From: Streptomyces sennicomposti
GTDB lineage: Bacteria; Actinomycetota; Actinomycetes; Streptomycetales; Streptomycetaceae
DNA length: 64,000 nt
Direction of reading: 5' to 3'
Assembly (NCBI RefSeq): GCF_019890635.1
Contig: NZ_JAIOAB010000008.1
Location: 99,009 to 163,008, forward strand
The notes under the pieces are model-generated. The model was not told the DNA's origin. It ran no database searches and was given only the letters and a program-made list of their open reading frames with translations. Positions within the stretch are counted from its first letter, which is position 1. Each line of letters opens with the position of its first letter. Below are positions 27,927 through 35,374 of the stretch, piece by piece. A program made the position numbers and the translations under genes.

Positions 27927-27962
27927 TGACACCGCGTGTCAGCTGGCAAGGCACTGAGTGCC
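27927..27962. promoter_or_regulatory. Paired palindromes upstream of ccr
   Basis: TGACAC-CGC-GTGTCA (27927-27941) is a perfect 6-3-6 palindrome, followed after eight bases by GGCAC-TGA-GTGCC (27950-27962). Both lie about 240-270 bases before the ccr start codon, in a local drop of G+C. TetR-family dimers bind such sites, and a TetR gene is immediately upstream. Partner inferred. Confidence 0.5.
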
Positions 27963-28018
27963 AGGAATTCCGCTCAGGCGAAATCTTTACGTAACAAATG
28001 AGCGATGATCGATCGAAC

Positions 28019-28057
28019 GGCATGTCGGAGCCCCCAGAAAAGGGCCTCTGACATGCC
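28019..28057. other. Imperfect hairpin between TetR-type gene and ccr
   Basis: GGCATGTC pairs with GACATGCC, with additional inner pairing of GAG and CTC, leaving a loop around CCAGAAAA. It could be a second terminator for the upstream gene or an element of the ccr leader. Confidence 0.4.
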
Positions 28058-28060
28058 AAA

Positions 28061-28084
28061 ACGGCCACCCGGAGGGGTGGCCGT
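28061..28084 (-). terminator. Intrinsic terminator after the TetR-type gene
   Basis: ACGGCCACCC and its complement form a perfect 10-bp stem with a 4-base loop. On the minus strand it is followed by TTTTGG, so it resembles a classical Rho-independent terminator ending the leftward TetR-type transcript. Confidence 0.7.
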
Positions 28085-28275
28085 CATCACAGCGGGGGTG
28101 GGTATTCGGGCGGGGACTTGCGCGGGAACTTCCGGCGGCGGGCCGGCGGGTGGCAGGGCCGCAGGCCCGCCGCCTGCCAGGGGCGCGGGGAACTGCGCGC
28201 CCAGCCACAGACCACCCGCACCCGCCCACGAAACCGGACCCCACCGCCCCCTGGGCGCCCGGCGGACAACACCTC

Positions 28276-29103
28276 TCAGCGGCTCTTCAGAGCCTCCTCG
28301 ATCGTCCGCATGACCTCGTCCAGCGGAGCATCCGTACGGGCCACCGTGACCAGCACCTCGCCCTGGTGGGACACCGTCGCCCCGGAGGGCCCCGCGGGGG
28401 CCGCCGACGCCGGCGGAGTGCTGCGCCCCGCCCCGATCCCGGTGCCGAACGTCTTGCGGACGATCGCGAAGGCGTGGTCGAGCTGCGCCTCCACGTCGCC
28501 CTGCCCGTCCGCCCTGAGCCAGCGCCGCAGCACGTGGTTGTGCGCGGTGACCACCGCGGAGGCGGCGACCTCGGCCAGCAGCGGGTCGTCGTTGGCGTCG
28601 TCGGCGTGCGCGCGCTCGTCGAAGTGGCCCAGCAGATAGCGCGTGAACAGCCGCTCGTAGCGGGCCACCGAGGCGATCTCCGCCTCGCGCAGCGTCGGGA
28701 CCTCGCGGGTCAGCTTGTAGCGGGCCACCGAGATGTCCGGCCGCGCCGCGTACATCTTCATGACCTCCTTGATCCCCCGGCACACCGTGTCGAGCGGGTG
28801 CTCGTGCGCGGGCGCGGCGTTCAGGACCGCCTCGGCGCGGATCAGGGTGTCGTCGTGGTCCGGGAAGATCGCCTCTTCCTTGGAGCGGAAGTGGCGGAAG
28901 AAGGTGCGGCGGGCGACCCCGGCCGCCGCGGCGATCTCGTCGACCGTGGTCGCCTCGTACCCCTTCGTCGCGAACAGCTCCATCGCGGCGGCGGCCAGCT
29001 CCCGGCGCATCTTGAGCCGTTGGGCGGCGGCGCGGGAGCCGGCGGCGCTCTCCGGCGCGTCGGACGTGGCGGGGGTGCGTGAGGACTTGGCGGGCTGGGG
29101 CAT
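28276..29103 (-). CDS. TetR-family transcriptional regulator
   Basis: A 275-residue regulator. The helix-turn-helix is clear at about residues 28-75: LAAAAMELFATKGYEATTVDEIA, in parts, and AGVARRTFFRHFRSKEEAIF. The C-terminal ligand domain has a further extension of about 55 residues ending MRTIEEALKSR, longer than the usual 190-220-residue family size. It lies between the 3-hydroxybutyryl-CoA dehydrogenase gene and ccr on the same strand, so an acyl-CoA-responsive control of this pathway is likely but not shown. The ATG at 29103 is preferred to an upstream in-frame ATG at 29253 because the latter adds Pro/Gly-rich sequence. Confidence 0.9.
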   Translation of the reverse strand: MPQPAKSSRTPATSDAPESAAGSRAAAQRLKMRRELAAAAMELFATKGYEATTVDEIAAAAGVARRTFFRHFRSKEEAIFPDHDDTLIRAEAVLNAAPAHEHPLDTVCRGIKEVMKMYAARPDISVARYKLTREVPTLREAEIASVARYERLFTRYLLGHFDERAHADDANDDPLLAEVAASAVVTAHNHVLRRWLRADGQGDVEAQLDHAFAIVRKTFGTGIGAGRSTPPASAAPAGPSGATVSHQGEVLVTVARTDAPLDEVMRTIEEALKSR

Positions 29104-29239
29104 GACCCGAACGTACTGCATGTGCGCGGCCCGGTGCGCGGCTCCCCGGCTTCCGCCGCCCCCGGCGGCCGGGGGCGGGGCGGCTGGCTCCAGCAGACCA
29201 CCCCACTCCCGGCCGTCCGGCGGCCGGTCGCCGGACGGC

Positions 29240-31045
29240 TCAGCGGCGGGCATATTCGCGGAAGCCGCGGCCCGTCTTGCGGCCGAGGCAGCCCGCGGCG
29301 ACCAAGTGCTCCAGCAGCGGCGCCGGCGCCAGGCCCGGGTCGCGGAACTCGCGGTGCAGCACCTTCTCGATGGCCAGCGAGACGTCCAGGCCGACCACGT
29401 CCAGCAGCTCGAACGGCCCCATCGGGTAGCCGCCGCCGAGCTTCATCGCCGCGTCGATGTCGTCCAGCGTCGCGTAGTGCTCCTGCACCATCTTGATCGC
29501 GTTGTTCAGGTACGGGAACAGCAGCGCGTTCACGATGAAACCGGCCCGGTCGCCGCAGTCCACGGGGTGCTTCCTGATCCGCCCGCACACCTCGCGGACC
29601 GTGGCGTGCACGTCCTCGGCGGTCAGCACCGTGCGCACGACCTCGACCAGCTTCATGGCCGGGGCCGGGTTGAAGAAGTGCATGCCGATCACGTCCTGGG
29701 GACGCGAGGTGGCGCGGGCGCAGGCGACCACCGGCAGCGAGGAGGTGGTGGTGGCGAGCACCGCGCCCGGCTTGCAGACCTTGTCCAGCGTCGCGAACAG
29801 CTGCTGCTTGACGGCCAGGTCCTCGGCGACGGCCTCCACGGCCAGGTCCACGTCGGCGAAGTCGTCGTAGGAGCCCGTCGCCGTGATCCGGTCCAGGGTC
29901 TGCGCGGCGGCCTCGGCGGTCAGCCGGCCCTTGTCGACGGAGCGCGAAAGCGACTTGCCGATACGGGCCTTGGCGGTCTGGGCCTTCTCCGCGCTGCGCG
30001 CGGCCAGCACCACCTCGTAGCCGGCCTTGGCGAAGACCTCGGCGATGCCGGAGGCCATGGTGCCCGACCCGGCCACGCCCACCGAGCGCACCGGGCGGCC
30101 GGCGGCGAGCGCGCCGCCCTCCAGCGGGGTCAGCGCGTCCCGCACGACGGTGGCGCTGCCCGGGGCCTCGTAGGTGTAGAAGCCGCGGCCCGCCTTGCGG
30201 CCGGTCAGCCCGGCCTCGCTGAGCTGCTTGAGGATCGGCGCGGGGGCGTGCAGCCGGTCGCGCGACTCGGCGTACATGGCCTCCAGGACCGTACGCGCGG
30301 TGTCCACGCCGATCAGGTCCAGCAGGGCCAGGGGGCCCATCGGCAGACCGCAGCCCAGGCGCATCGCGGCGTCGATGTCCTCGCGGGAGGCGTACTTCGC
30401 CTCGTACATCGCGGCGGCCTGGTTGAGGTAGCCGAACAGCAGCCCGTCGGCGACGAACCCGGGCCGGTCGCCCACCGCGACGGGCTCCTTGCCCAGTTCC
30501 AGGGCGAGGTCGGTGACGGCGGCGACGGCCTGCGGCGCGGTGAGCACCGAGGAGACCACCTCGACCAGCTTCATCGCCTGCGCCGGGTTGAAGAAGTGCA
30601 GGCCGAGGACGCGCTCGGGGTGCGCGGAGTCGGCGGCCAGGCGGGTCACCGACAGGGCGTTGGTGCCGGTGGCGAGGATCGCGCCGGGCCGCACGACGGT
30701 GTCCAGCTCGCGGAAGATCTGCTGCTTGATCTCGTACGACTCCGGGGCCACCTCGATGACCAGGTCGGCGTCGGCGGCGGCGGACAGTTCGGTGGCGGTG
30801 CGCACACGGGCGAGGACGTCCGCGCGCTCCTGCCCGGTCAGCCGGCCGCGCTCCACGGCGCGGGCGGTGGAGGCCTCCAGGGCGGCGACGCACTTGGCGG
30901 TCGCGGCCTCGCTGACGTCGATGCCGACGACCTCGCGGCCGGCCCGGGCGAGGACTTCGGTGATGCCGGCGCCCATGGTGCCGAGACCGACCACGGCGAT
31001 CGTCTTCAGCGGGGACAGAGGGCTGTCGGAGAGGGGAGCGGCCAT
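29240..31045 (-). CDS. 3-hydroxybutyryl-CoA dehydrogenase, tandem-duplicated
   Basis: A 601-residue protein made of two full 3-hydroxyacyl-CoA dehydrogenase units, about residues 12-295 and 318-601. Each half has its own Rossmann motif (VVGLGTMGAGITEV and VAGSGTMASGIAEV), an HFFNPAxAMKLVEVV signature and a GDRxGF/LLFxYLN C-terminal domain. The family enzyme is usually one unit of about 285 residues acting as a dimer. It should interconvert acetoacetyl-CoA and 3-hydroxybutyryl-CoA, feeding crotonyl-CoA to Ccr. The ATG at 31045 has GGAG upstream. Confidence 0.93.
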   Translation of the reverse strand: MAAPLSDSPLSPLKTIAVVGLGTMGAGITEVLARAGREVVGIDVSEAATAKCVAALEASTARAVERGRLTGQERADVLARVRTATELSAAADADLVIEVAPESYEIKQQIFRELDTVVRPGAILATGTNALSVTRLAADSAHPERVLGLHFFNPAQAMKLVEVVSSVLTAPQAVAAVTDLALELGKEPVAVGDRPGFVADGLLFGYLNQAAAMYEAKYASREDIDAAMRLGCGLPMGPLALLDLIGVDTARTVLEAMYAESRDRLHAPAPILKQLSEAGLTGRKAGRGFYTYEAPGSATVVRDALTPLEGGALAAGRPVRSVGVAGSGTMASGIAEVFAKAGYEVVLAARSAEKAQTAKARIGKSLSRSVDKGRLTAEAAAQTLDRITATGSYDDFADVDLAVEAVAEDLAVKQQLFATLDKVCKPGAVLATTTSSLPVVACARATSRPQDVIGMHFFNPAPAMKLVEVVRTVLTAEDVHATVREVCGRIRKHPVDCGDRAGFIVNALLFPYLNNAIKMVQEHYATLDDIDAAMKLGGGYPMGPFELLDVVGLDVSLAIEKVLHREFRDPGLAPAPLLEHLVAAGCLGRKTGRGFREYARR

Positions 31046-31481
31046 CGCGGGACTCCAGGAATGAGGGGTGACGACTGGGAACGCGACCGGGTGCGCCGAG
31101 GGGCGCACCGGGTGCGTGAGGGAATTTCGGGTGCGGGTGTTCCGGGCTACGAGCGCACACGCCCGGCGCCGGTCGCCGCGGGCGCGCACACGCCCGGGCA
31201 GCGGCGGGAAGCCGACCGGCTCTGTCCCGAAGCCGGGTCGTACTGCGGTACAGCGGTACTTGTCGTACGAGTCCTGCGGAGTCGTACGCCGTACCTGGTG
31301 CACCGAACCGACAGCACTCGCGGCGGCTGCGTCACCAGGCCGCTGCGAGGCGGTGCGAGTGGGTAACTCGCTCGTCTGAGCTTAACCCGTGGGTAACGAG
31401 CGCGCCACCCCCCTGACTTCGCGGTCCGGGTCTTCGTCATCCGGGTCCCGCGCCGCCCGCCGCGCCCCTACGCTGGCCTTC
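31046..31481. other. 436-base divergent promoter region
   Basis: Separates the leftward dehydrogenase gene from the rightward HEAT-repeat gene. It holds two GTGGGTAAC boxes (listed) and a TACGCT -10-like element just before the HEAT-repeat start. No small gene is supported. Confidence 0.5.
31359..31397. promoter_or_regulatory. Two GTGGGTAAC boxes, one part of a palindrome
   Basis: GTGGGTAAC occurs at 31359-31367 and again at 31389-31397. The second copy lies in TTAACCC-GT-GGGTAA, a near-perfect inverted repeat. Sites like this in a divergent acyl-CoA gene promoter suggest a dimeric repressor; which one is unknown. Confidence 0.4.
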
Positions 31482-32057
31482 GTGGACGAAGAGTTGCGAT
31501 CACTCACGGAGCGCTTACGGCAGGAGTCCGGCGACACGGCCGCCTTCCGGCATCTGGCGGCCGCCGAGGACCCGGACGAGCTGGCCGAGGTCCTCACCGC
31601 GCCCGGGCAGCCGCTGTGGGCGCGCGAACTGGCCGCCGTCCGGCTGGGGGCCGCGGGCGACCGGCGGTCCTTCGAGGCCCTCGTCCTGCTGCTGAACCAC
31701 CGCGACCCGCAGCGCTGCGCCGCCGCCGCGTACGCCCTGGCCCGCCTCGGCGACCCGCGTACGGCCCGGGCGGCGGCGGCCCTGGCCACCAACGAACTGC
31801 GCGTCGCCTACGCCCTGCACCCGGTGCGCCTGCTGACGCGCCTGCGCGCGCCCGAGTCCGTGCCCGCGCTGATCACCACCCTCCAGCGCCGGCTGCGCCC
31901 CCACGACCCCTACCGCCGGGTCGCCCTCGCCTGCGTGGAGGGCCTGGGCGCCCTGGGCGACCCCCGCGCCCGCCCCGTCCTCACCGAGGCCCTGGCCCAC
32001 CCCGCCCTTGCCGAGGCGGCGGTGCGCGCCCTGGCCGTCCTCCCGGCGCGGGGGTGA
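31482..32057 (+). CDS. HEAT-repeat protein
   Basis: A protein of about 191 residues built of alpha-helical HEAT-like repeats: repeated AVRLGAAGD, AAYALARLGDPR, VEGLGALGDPRARP patterns. Such proteins are scaffolds for protein contacts. The GTG at 31482 starts the protein-like part; a GTG at 31389 would add 31 low-complexity residues. TACGCT lies seven bases before 31482 with no ribosome-binding site, consistent with a leaderless message. Confidence 0.8.
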   Translation: MDEELRSLTERLRQESGDTAAFRHLAAAEDPDELAEVLTAPGQPLWARELAAVRLGAAGDRRSFEALVLLLNHRDPQRCAAAAYALARLGDPRTARAAAALATNELRVAYALHPVRLLTRLRAPESVPALITTLQRRLRPHDPYRRVALACVEGLGALGDPRARPVLTEALAHPALAEAAVRALAVLPARG

Positions 32058-32061
32058 GGGC

Positions 32062-32637
32062 TCAGCCCCGCAGGTCCGTCGCGTACCGCACCTCGGGCAC
32101 GGTGACGCCGTCCGCCTCGAACGGTTCCTCGGCGCCGTCCGCCCGGAACCCGGCCCGCTCGTAGAAGCGCCGCGCCCGGGTGTTCCCCTTGAGCACCCAC
32201 AGGAACATACGCGGACGGCCGTCGGCCGCGCAGCGGCGCACCGCCTCCGTCAGCAGCGCCCGCCCGGCCCCCCGGCCCTGGTGCCCGGGGGCCACGTAGA
32301 GGGCGTACAACTCGGCGTCCTCGGTGCGCACTTCGCCGTCCCGGTACGGCCCGTGGCAGGCCCAGCCGACGACCCGTCCGGCCTCCTCGGCGACGAGGTC
32401 CACCCGGTGCGCGTCACCCCGCGCCACCCGGGTGCGATGGCGCTCGGCGTCGCGCTCGACGCTCAGCGCGTCGAGGTACGACCGGGGTATCAGCCCCCGG
32501 TAGGCGTCGCGCCAGCCCTGGACGCGTATCTCGGCCACGCGCTCGCAGTCGGTGGCCGTCATCCTCCGGACGGCAGGGGAGAGCCCCGCGGCGGGGGAGA
32601 CGCCGGAGGGGGCGGGGAACCTCGTCGGACCGGTCAT
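32062..32637 (-). CDS. GNAT-family N-acetyltransferase
   Basis: A 191-residue acetyltransferase. The acetyl-CoA-binding motif A is YALYVAPGHQGRGAGRALL, and ARRFYERAGF is the C-terminal family element. The preceding EIRVQGWRDAYRGLIP is typical of the Streptomyces group acting on unknown small molecules or proteins. It is convergent with the HEAT-repeat gene with four bases between. The start may also be at 32655, six codons earlier. Confidence 0.9.
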   Translation of the reverse strand: MTGPTRFPAPSGVSPAAGLSPAVRRMTATDCERVAEIRVQGWRDAYRGLIPRSYLDALSVERDAERHRTRVARGDAHRVDLVAEEAGRVVGWACHGPYRDGEVRTEDAELYALYVAPGHQGRGAGRALLTEAVRRCAADGRPRMFLWVLKGNTRARRFYERAGFRADGAEEPFEADGVTVPEVRYATDLRG

Positions 32638-32685
32638 GGGTCCATGGTGGACCACGGGTCTGACAACGGGTCTGACAGCGGGTCA

Positions 32686-32697
32686 GTGGTCGACCAC
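32686..32697. promoter_or_regulatory. 12-bp perfect palindrome GTGGTCGACCAC
   Basis: It lies 49 bases upstream of the acetyltransferase start. Just beside it the phrase ACGGGTCTGAC is repeated in tandem (about 32653-32678). Operator-like; no known protein can be named. Confidence 0.35.
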
Positions 32698-32730
32698 GGA
32701 CCCGGACGCGACGACGGTCCCCGCGCCCTG

Positions 32731-32778
32731 CGCCCCCGACGGGCCGCCAGGCCCAGGTCTGACGGCCCGTCGGGGGCG
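32731..32778 (-). terminator. Hairpin terminator after the aminopeptidase gene
   Basis: A perfect 16-bp stem (CGCCCCCGACGGGCCG and its complement) with a 16-base loop starts 32 bases after the stop codon of the leftward aminopeptidase gene. Confidence 0.6.
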
Positions 32779-32809
32779 GGGTCGTGGGCGGGGGTGGCCG
32801 GAGGGGCGC

Positions 32810-34420
32810 TCAGCCGTGGAAGCGGACCAGGGTGTGCAGCAGCGCGCCCGGTGAGGTCTCGCCCTGGCCGCCGGCGGCCGTCTTGGTGGCCGTGGTCTTC
32901 GCCGCCCCGGGTTTCGGGTCGGGGAGCTTCTGGCAGACCGCGTCGGCCGTCGCGCCGGCGCGGCCGCGCGGCACCGTGCCGTCGGTCAGATACGCCGTCA
33001 GGTACTGGTCCAGGCAGGAGTTTCCGCTGAGCGTGATGCCGTGGTTGCCGCCGCCCTGCTCGACGACCAGGCTGGAGCGGGCCAGCAGACGGTGCGCCGT
33101 CACGCCGCCCTGGTAGGGGGTGGCCGCGTCGTTCGTCGCCTGGAACAGCAGCACCGGCGGCAGCTCGGCGTTGGCGATGTCCACGGGGCGCTCGGGGGCG
33201 GTCGGCCAGAAGGCGCAGGGCGCGTTGTACCAGGCGTTGTTCCAGGCCATGAAGGGCGCCTTGGCGTACACGGCCGCGTTGTCCTTGCGCCACTGCCGCC
33301 AGTCCCGCGGCCAGGACACGTCACGGCACTGCACGGAGGTGTAGACGCTGTAGCCGTTGTCGCCGGAGGCGTCCACGGCGCCGTAGGTGTCGTACGCGTC
33401 GACCAGCGGGCCGGTCTTCTTGTCGTTCACGTACGCCGCGAACGCCTTCGCGAGGTCGGGCCAGTAGCCGTTGTAGTAGCCGCCCGGCATGAAGGTGTCC
33501 TCCAGCTCCGAGGCGCCGACCTTGCCGCCGGCCGGCTTCTCGGCGAGCGCCGCGCGCATGGCGTACCACTTGGCCTCGACCCGGGCCGGGTCCGTGCCGA
33601 GGTGGTACGTCGCGTCGTACTTGGCGATCCAGGCCATGAGGGCGCGGTGGCGGGCGTCGAAGGCGTAGTCCTGCTGGATGTTGTCGTCGTACCAGACGCC
33701 GGTCGGATCGACCACGGAGTCCAGGACCAGCCGGCGCACCCGCTGGGGGAAGAGCTTCGCGTACACCGCGCCGAGATAGGTGCCGTAGGAGTAGCCGAAG
33801 TAGTTGATCTTCTCGGCGCCGAGGGCGCGGCGGATGGAGTCCATGTCGGTCGCCGCGTTGACCGTGTTGATGTACGGCAGCAGGTTCGCGTGCTTCTTGC
33901 CGCAGGCCGCCGCGTAGTTCTTCACGCGGTCGAGGTTGGCCCGCTCCAGGGCGGGCGTGCTCGGCACCGAGTCCGGGCGCACCGGGTTGAAGTAGCCGGG
34001 CGCGCAGTCCAGCGCGGGCTTGCTCGCGCCCACGCCGCGCGGGTCGAAGCCGATGACGTCGTACTGGGCGGCGACGGACTTCGGCAGCGAGGACGCCACG
34101 AAGGCGGCGAGCGAGAGCCCGCTGCCGCCGGGCCCGCCGGGGTTGACCAACAGGGGGCCCTGGTACGTCTTCGCGGTGTGCGGCACGCGCGACAGGGCCA
34201 GGGTGATCTTCTGCCCGGAGGGGCGCGCGTAGTCCAGCGGCACCTGGACGGCCGCGCACTCCAGGGTCGGGTAGTCGGCGGTGCCGCACTTCTTCCAGCC
34301 GGCCCTGAGGGCGGGGGCGGCGACCGCGGCGTGCGACGGGCCGGCCTCGGCGGGGGCGGCCGTGACGGAACCGGCCAGGACGACGACGGCACCGCACAGC
34401 ACGGCAGCGCGTTTTCTCAT
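32810..34420 (-). CDS. Secreted alpha/beta hydrolase, tripeptidyl aminopeptidase (S33) type
   Basis: A 536-residue exported hydrolase. Residues 1-26 form a Sec signal peptide (MRKR, hydrophobic core, APAEA). The oxyanion segment is LVNPGGPGGSG (about 91-101), the nucleophile is S211 in GYSYGTY, and the C-terminal acid and histidine lie in ATNDAATPYQGG and GGGNHGITLSG. The layout matches the S. lividans tripeptidyl aminopeptidase group, which removes N-terminal tripeptides from extracellular proteins. The ATG at 34420 has GGAGG seven bases upstream. Confidence 0.93.
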   Translation of the reverse strand: MRKRAAVLCGAVVVLAGSVTAAPAEAGPSHAAVAAPALRAGWKKCGTADYPTLECAAVQVPLDYARPSGQKITLALSRVPHTAKTYQGPLLVNPGGPGGSGLSLAAFVASSLPKSVAAQYDVIGFDPRGVGASKPALDCAPGYFNPVRPDSVPSTPALERANLDRVKNYAAACGKKHANLLPYINTVNAATDMDSIRRALGAEKINYFGYSYGTYLGAVYAKLFPQRVRRLVLDSVVDPTGVWYDDNIQQDYAFDARHRALMAWIAKYDATYHLGTDPARVEAKWYAMRAALAEKPAGGKVGASELEDTFMPGGYYNGYWPDLAKAFAAYVNDKKTGPLVDAYDTYGAVDASGDNGYSVYTSVQCRDVSWPRDWRQWRKDNAAVYAKAPFMAWNNAWYNAPCAFWPTAPERPVDIANAELPPVLLFQATNDAATPYQGGVTAHRLLARSSLVVEQGGGNHGITLSGNSCLDQYLTAYLTDGTVPRGRAGATADAVCQKLPDPKPGAAKTTATKTAAGGQGETSPGALLHTLVRFHG

Positions 34421-34526
34421 GGGTCCTCCGGGGGCGGGGCGGCTGCGGACCGCGGGGCTCGCGATCCTCGCCGCATCGTCCCGGAAACGACCCCCGGAAG
34501 AACGTGTTCCGACCATTCTTGACCCG

Positions 34527-34541
34527 ATCGCTCCGAGCGAT
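34527..34541. promoter_or_regulatory. 7-1-7 palindrome ATCGCTC-C-GAGCGAT
   Basis: A perfect palindrome about 107-121 bases before the aminopeptidase start, in a relatively A/T-rich 200-base promoter gap. Candidate operator. Confidence 0.4.
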
Positions 34542-34618
34542 GCGCTCGAACGATCTCAGCTGACCGCGTGTCGAAACGGTTCAGACGAGTAGTGGGCCCA
34601 CTCGCCGGACGAGGGTGC

Positions 34619-35146
34619 CTACTTGTAGAAGATGGCCACGCCGCCGTGGTGCGAGCAGGCGCCCTGGTGGTGGGCGGCGTACGAGTAGGTGCCGTCGTTG
34701 CACTTGGCGGTGGCCCCGTTCCCGCCGCCGGAACCGCCCGACGAACCGGAGCCGCCCCCGGACCCTCCCGACGACCCCGAGCCGCCGCTCCCGGACGAAC
34801 CGCCGCTGCCGCCCGAGTTCGCGGCGGCCGCGTGCGCGGTGACGGTCACCTTCACCTCGACCGTCTTCGTCGCGGTCACCGTCGGCACGGCCGTCGGCGT
34901 GGCGGTCACCGTCTCGGTCGCGGTGGCGGTGGGAGCGGCGGTGGCCGTGGCCGTGGTGGTGACCGTGGCCGCCGGCTGCACCTTGGCGGCGGCGGGCTTC
35001 GCGTCCTTCCCGCTGTCCTGCCCGCCGGCGCCGATGCCCGCGCCGACGAAGAGGGCGAGTCCGAGCGCGGGCAACGCGTACCGCTTGCGCGCCCACTTGG
35101 GCGCTGGCCGGACCGGCTGCGGCGGCATGGCGTACGGATTGGTCAT
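34619..35146 (-). CDS. Membrane-anchored DUF3761-like protein
   Basis: A 175-residue protein. One transmembrane segment near residues 22-40 (YALPALGLALFVGAGIGAG) is followed by a long Thr/Ala/Val-rich stretch, then a Gly/Ser-rich linker of about 30 residues. The C-terminal CNDGTYSYAAHHQGACSHHGG resembles the DUF3761 domain, a small cysteine/histidine-bearing module also seen in SH3-like extracellular proteins. It is probably displayed outside the cell. The ATG at 35146 gives the MTNPYAMPPQP start usual for such proteins. Function unknown. Confidence 0.8.
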   Translation of the reverse strand: MTNPYAMPPQPVRPAPKWARKRYALPALGLALFVGAGIGAGGQDSGKDAKPAAAKVQPAATVTTTATATAAPTATATETVTATPTAVPTVTATKTVEVKVTVTAHAAAANSGGSGGSSGSGGSGSSGGSGGGSGSSGGSGGGNGATAKCNDGTYSYAAHHQGACSHHGGVAIFYK

Positions 35147-35374
35147 GTGTCCCCCCAGGGAAGGTGACCGGCGCCGACGGGGCCGGTGGCTGGGCACGCC
35201 GCGTCGGTACGGCGGCCACCCGCGCACGGCGTCCGGGCACCTCGACGCCCCGGCGACACCGGCGAGCGTCCATACTACCCGCACTATCTCCACATCATCT
35301 ACACAACGCTGGTACCCGGTGGCCCCTCTGAATCGGCGTCACTCCCGAGGCGTGGCCGCCGCCGTTCCTCGCCG

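Larger units (their letters stand above)
27693..28275. other. 583-base regulatory gap between the TetR-type gene and ccr
   Basis: No gene is seen. The part near ccr should hold its promoter; palindromes at 27927-27962 are candidate operators. Two hairpins at 28019-28057 and 28061-28084 follow the TetR-type gene end. The remainder (28085-28275) is G+C-rich with no clear signal. Confidence 0.6.

Noticed and set aside
34501..34515. AACGTGTTCC region as a second LexA box
   Set aside because: The half sites GAAC and GTTC are two bases apart rather than four, so it does not fit the site.
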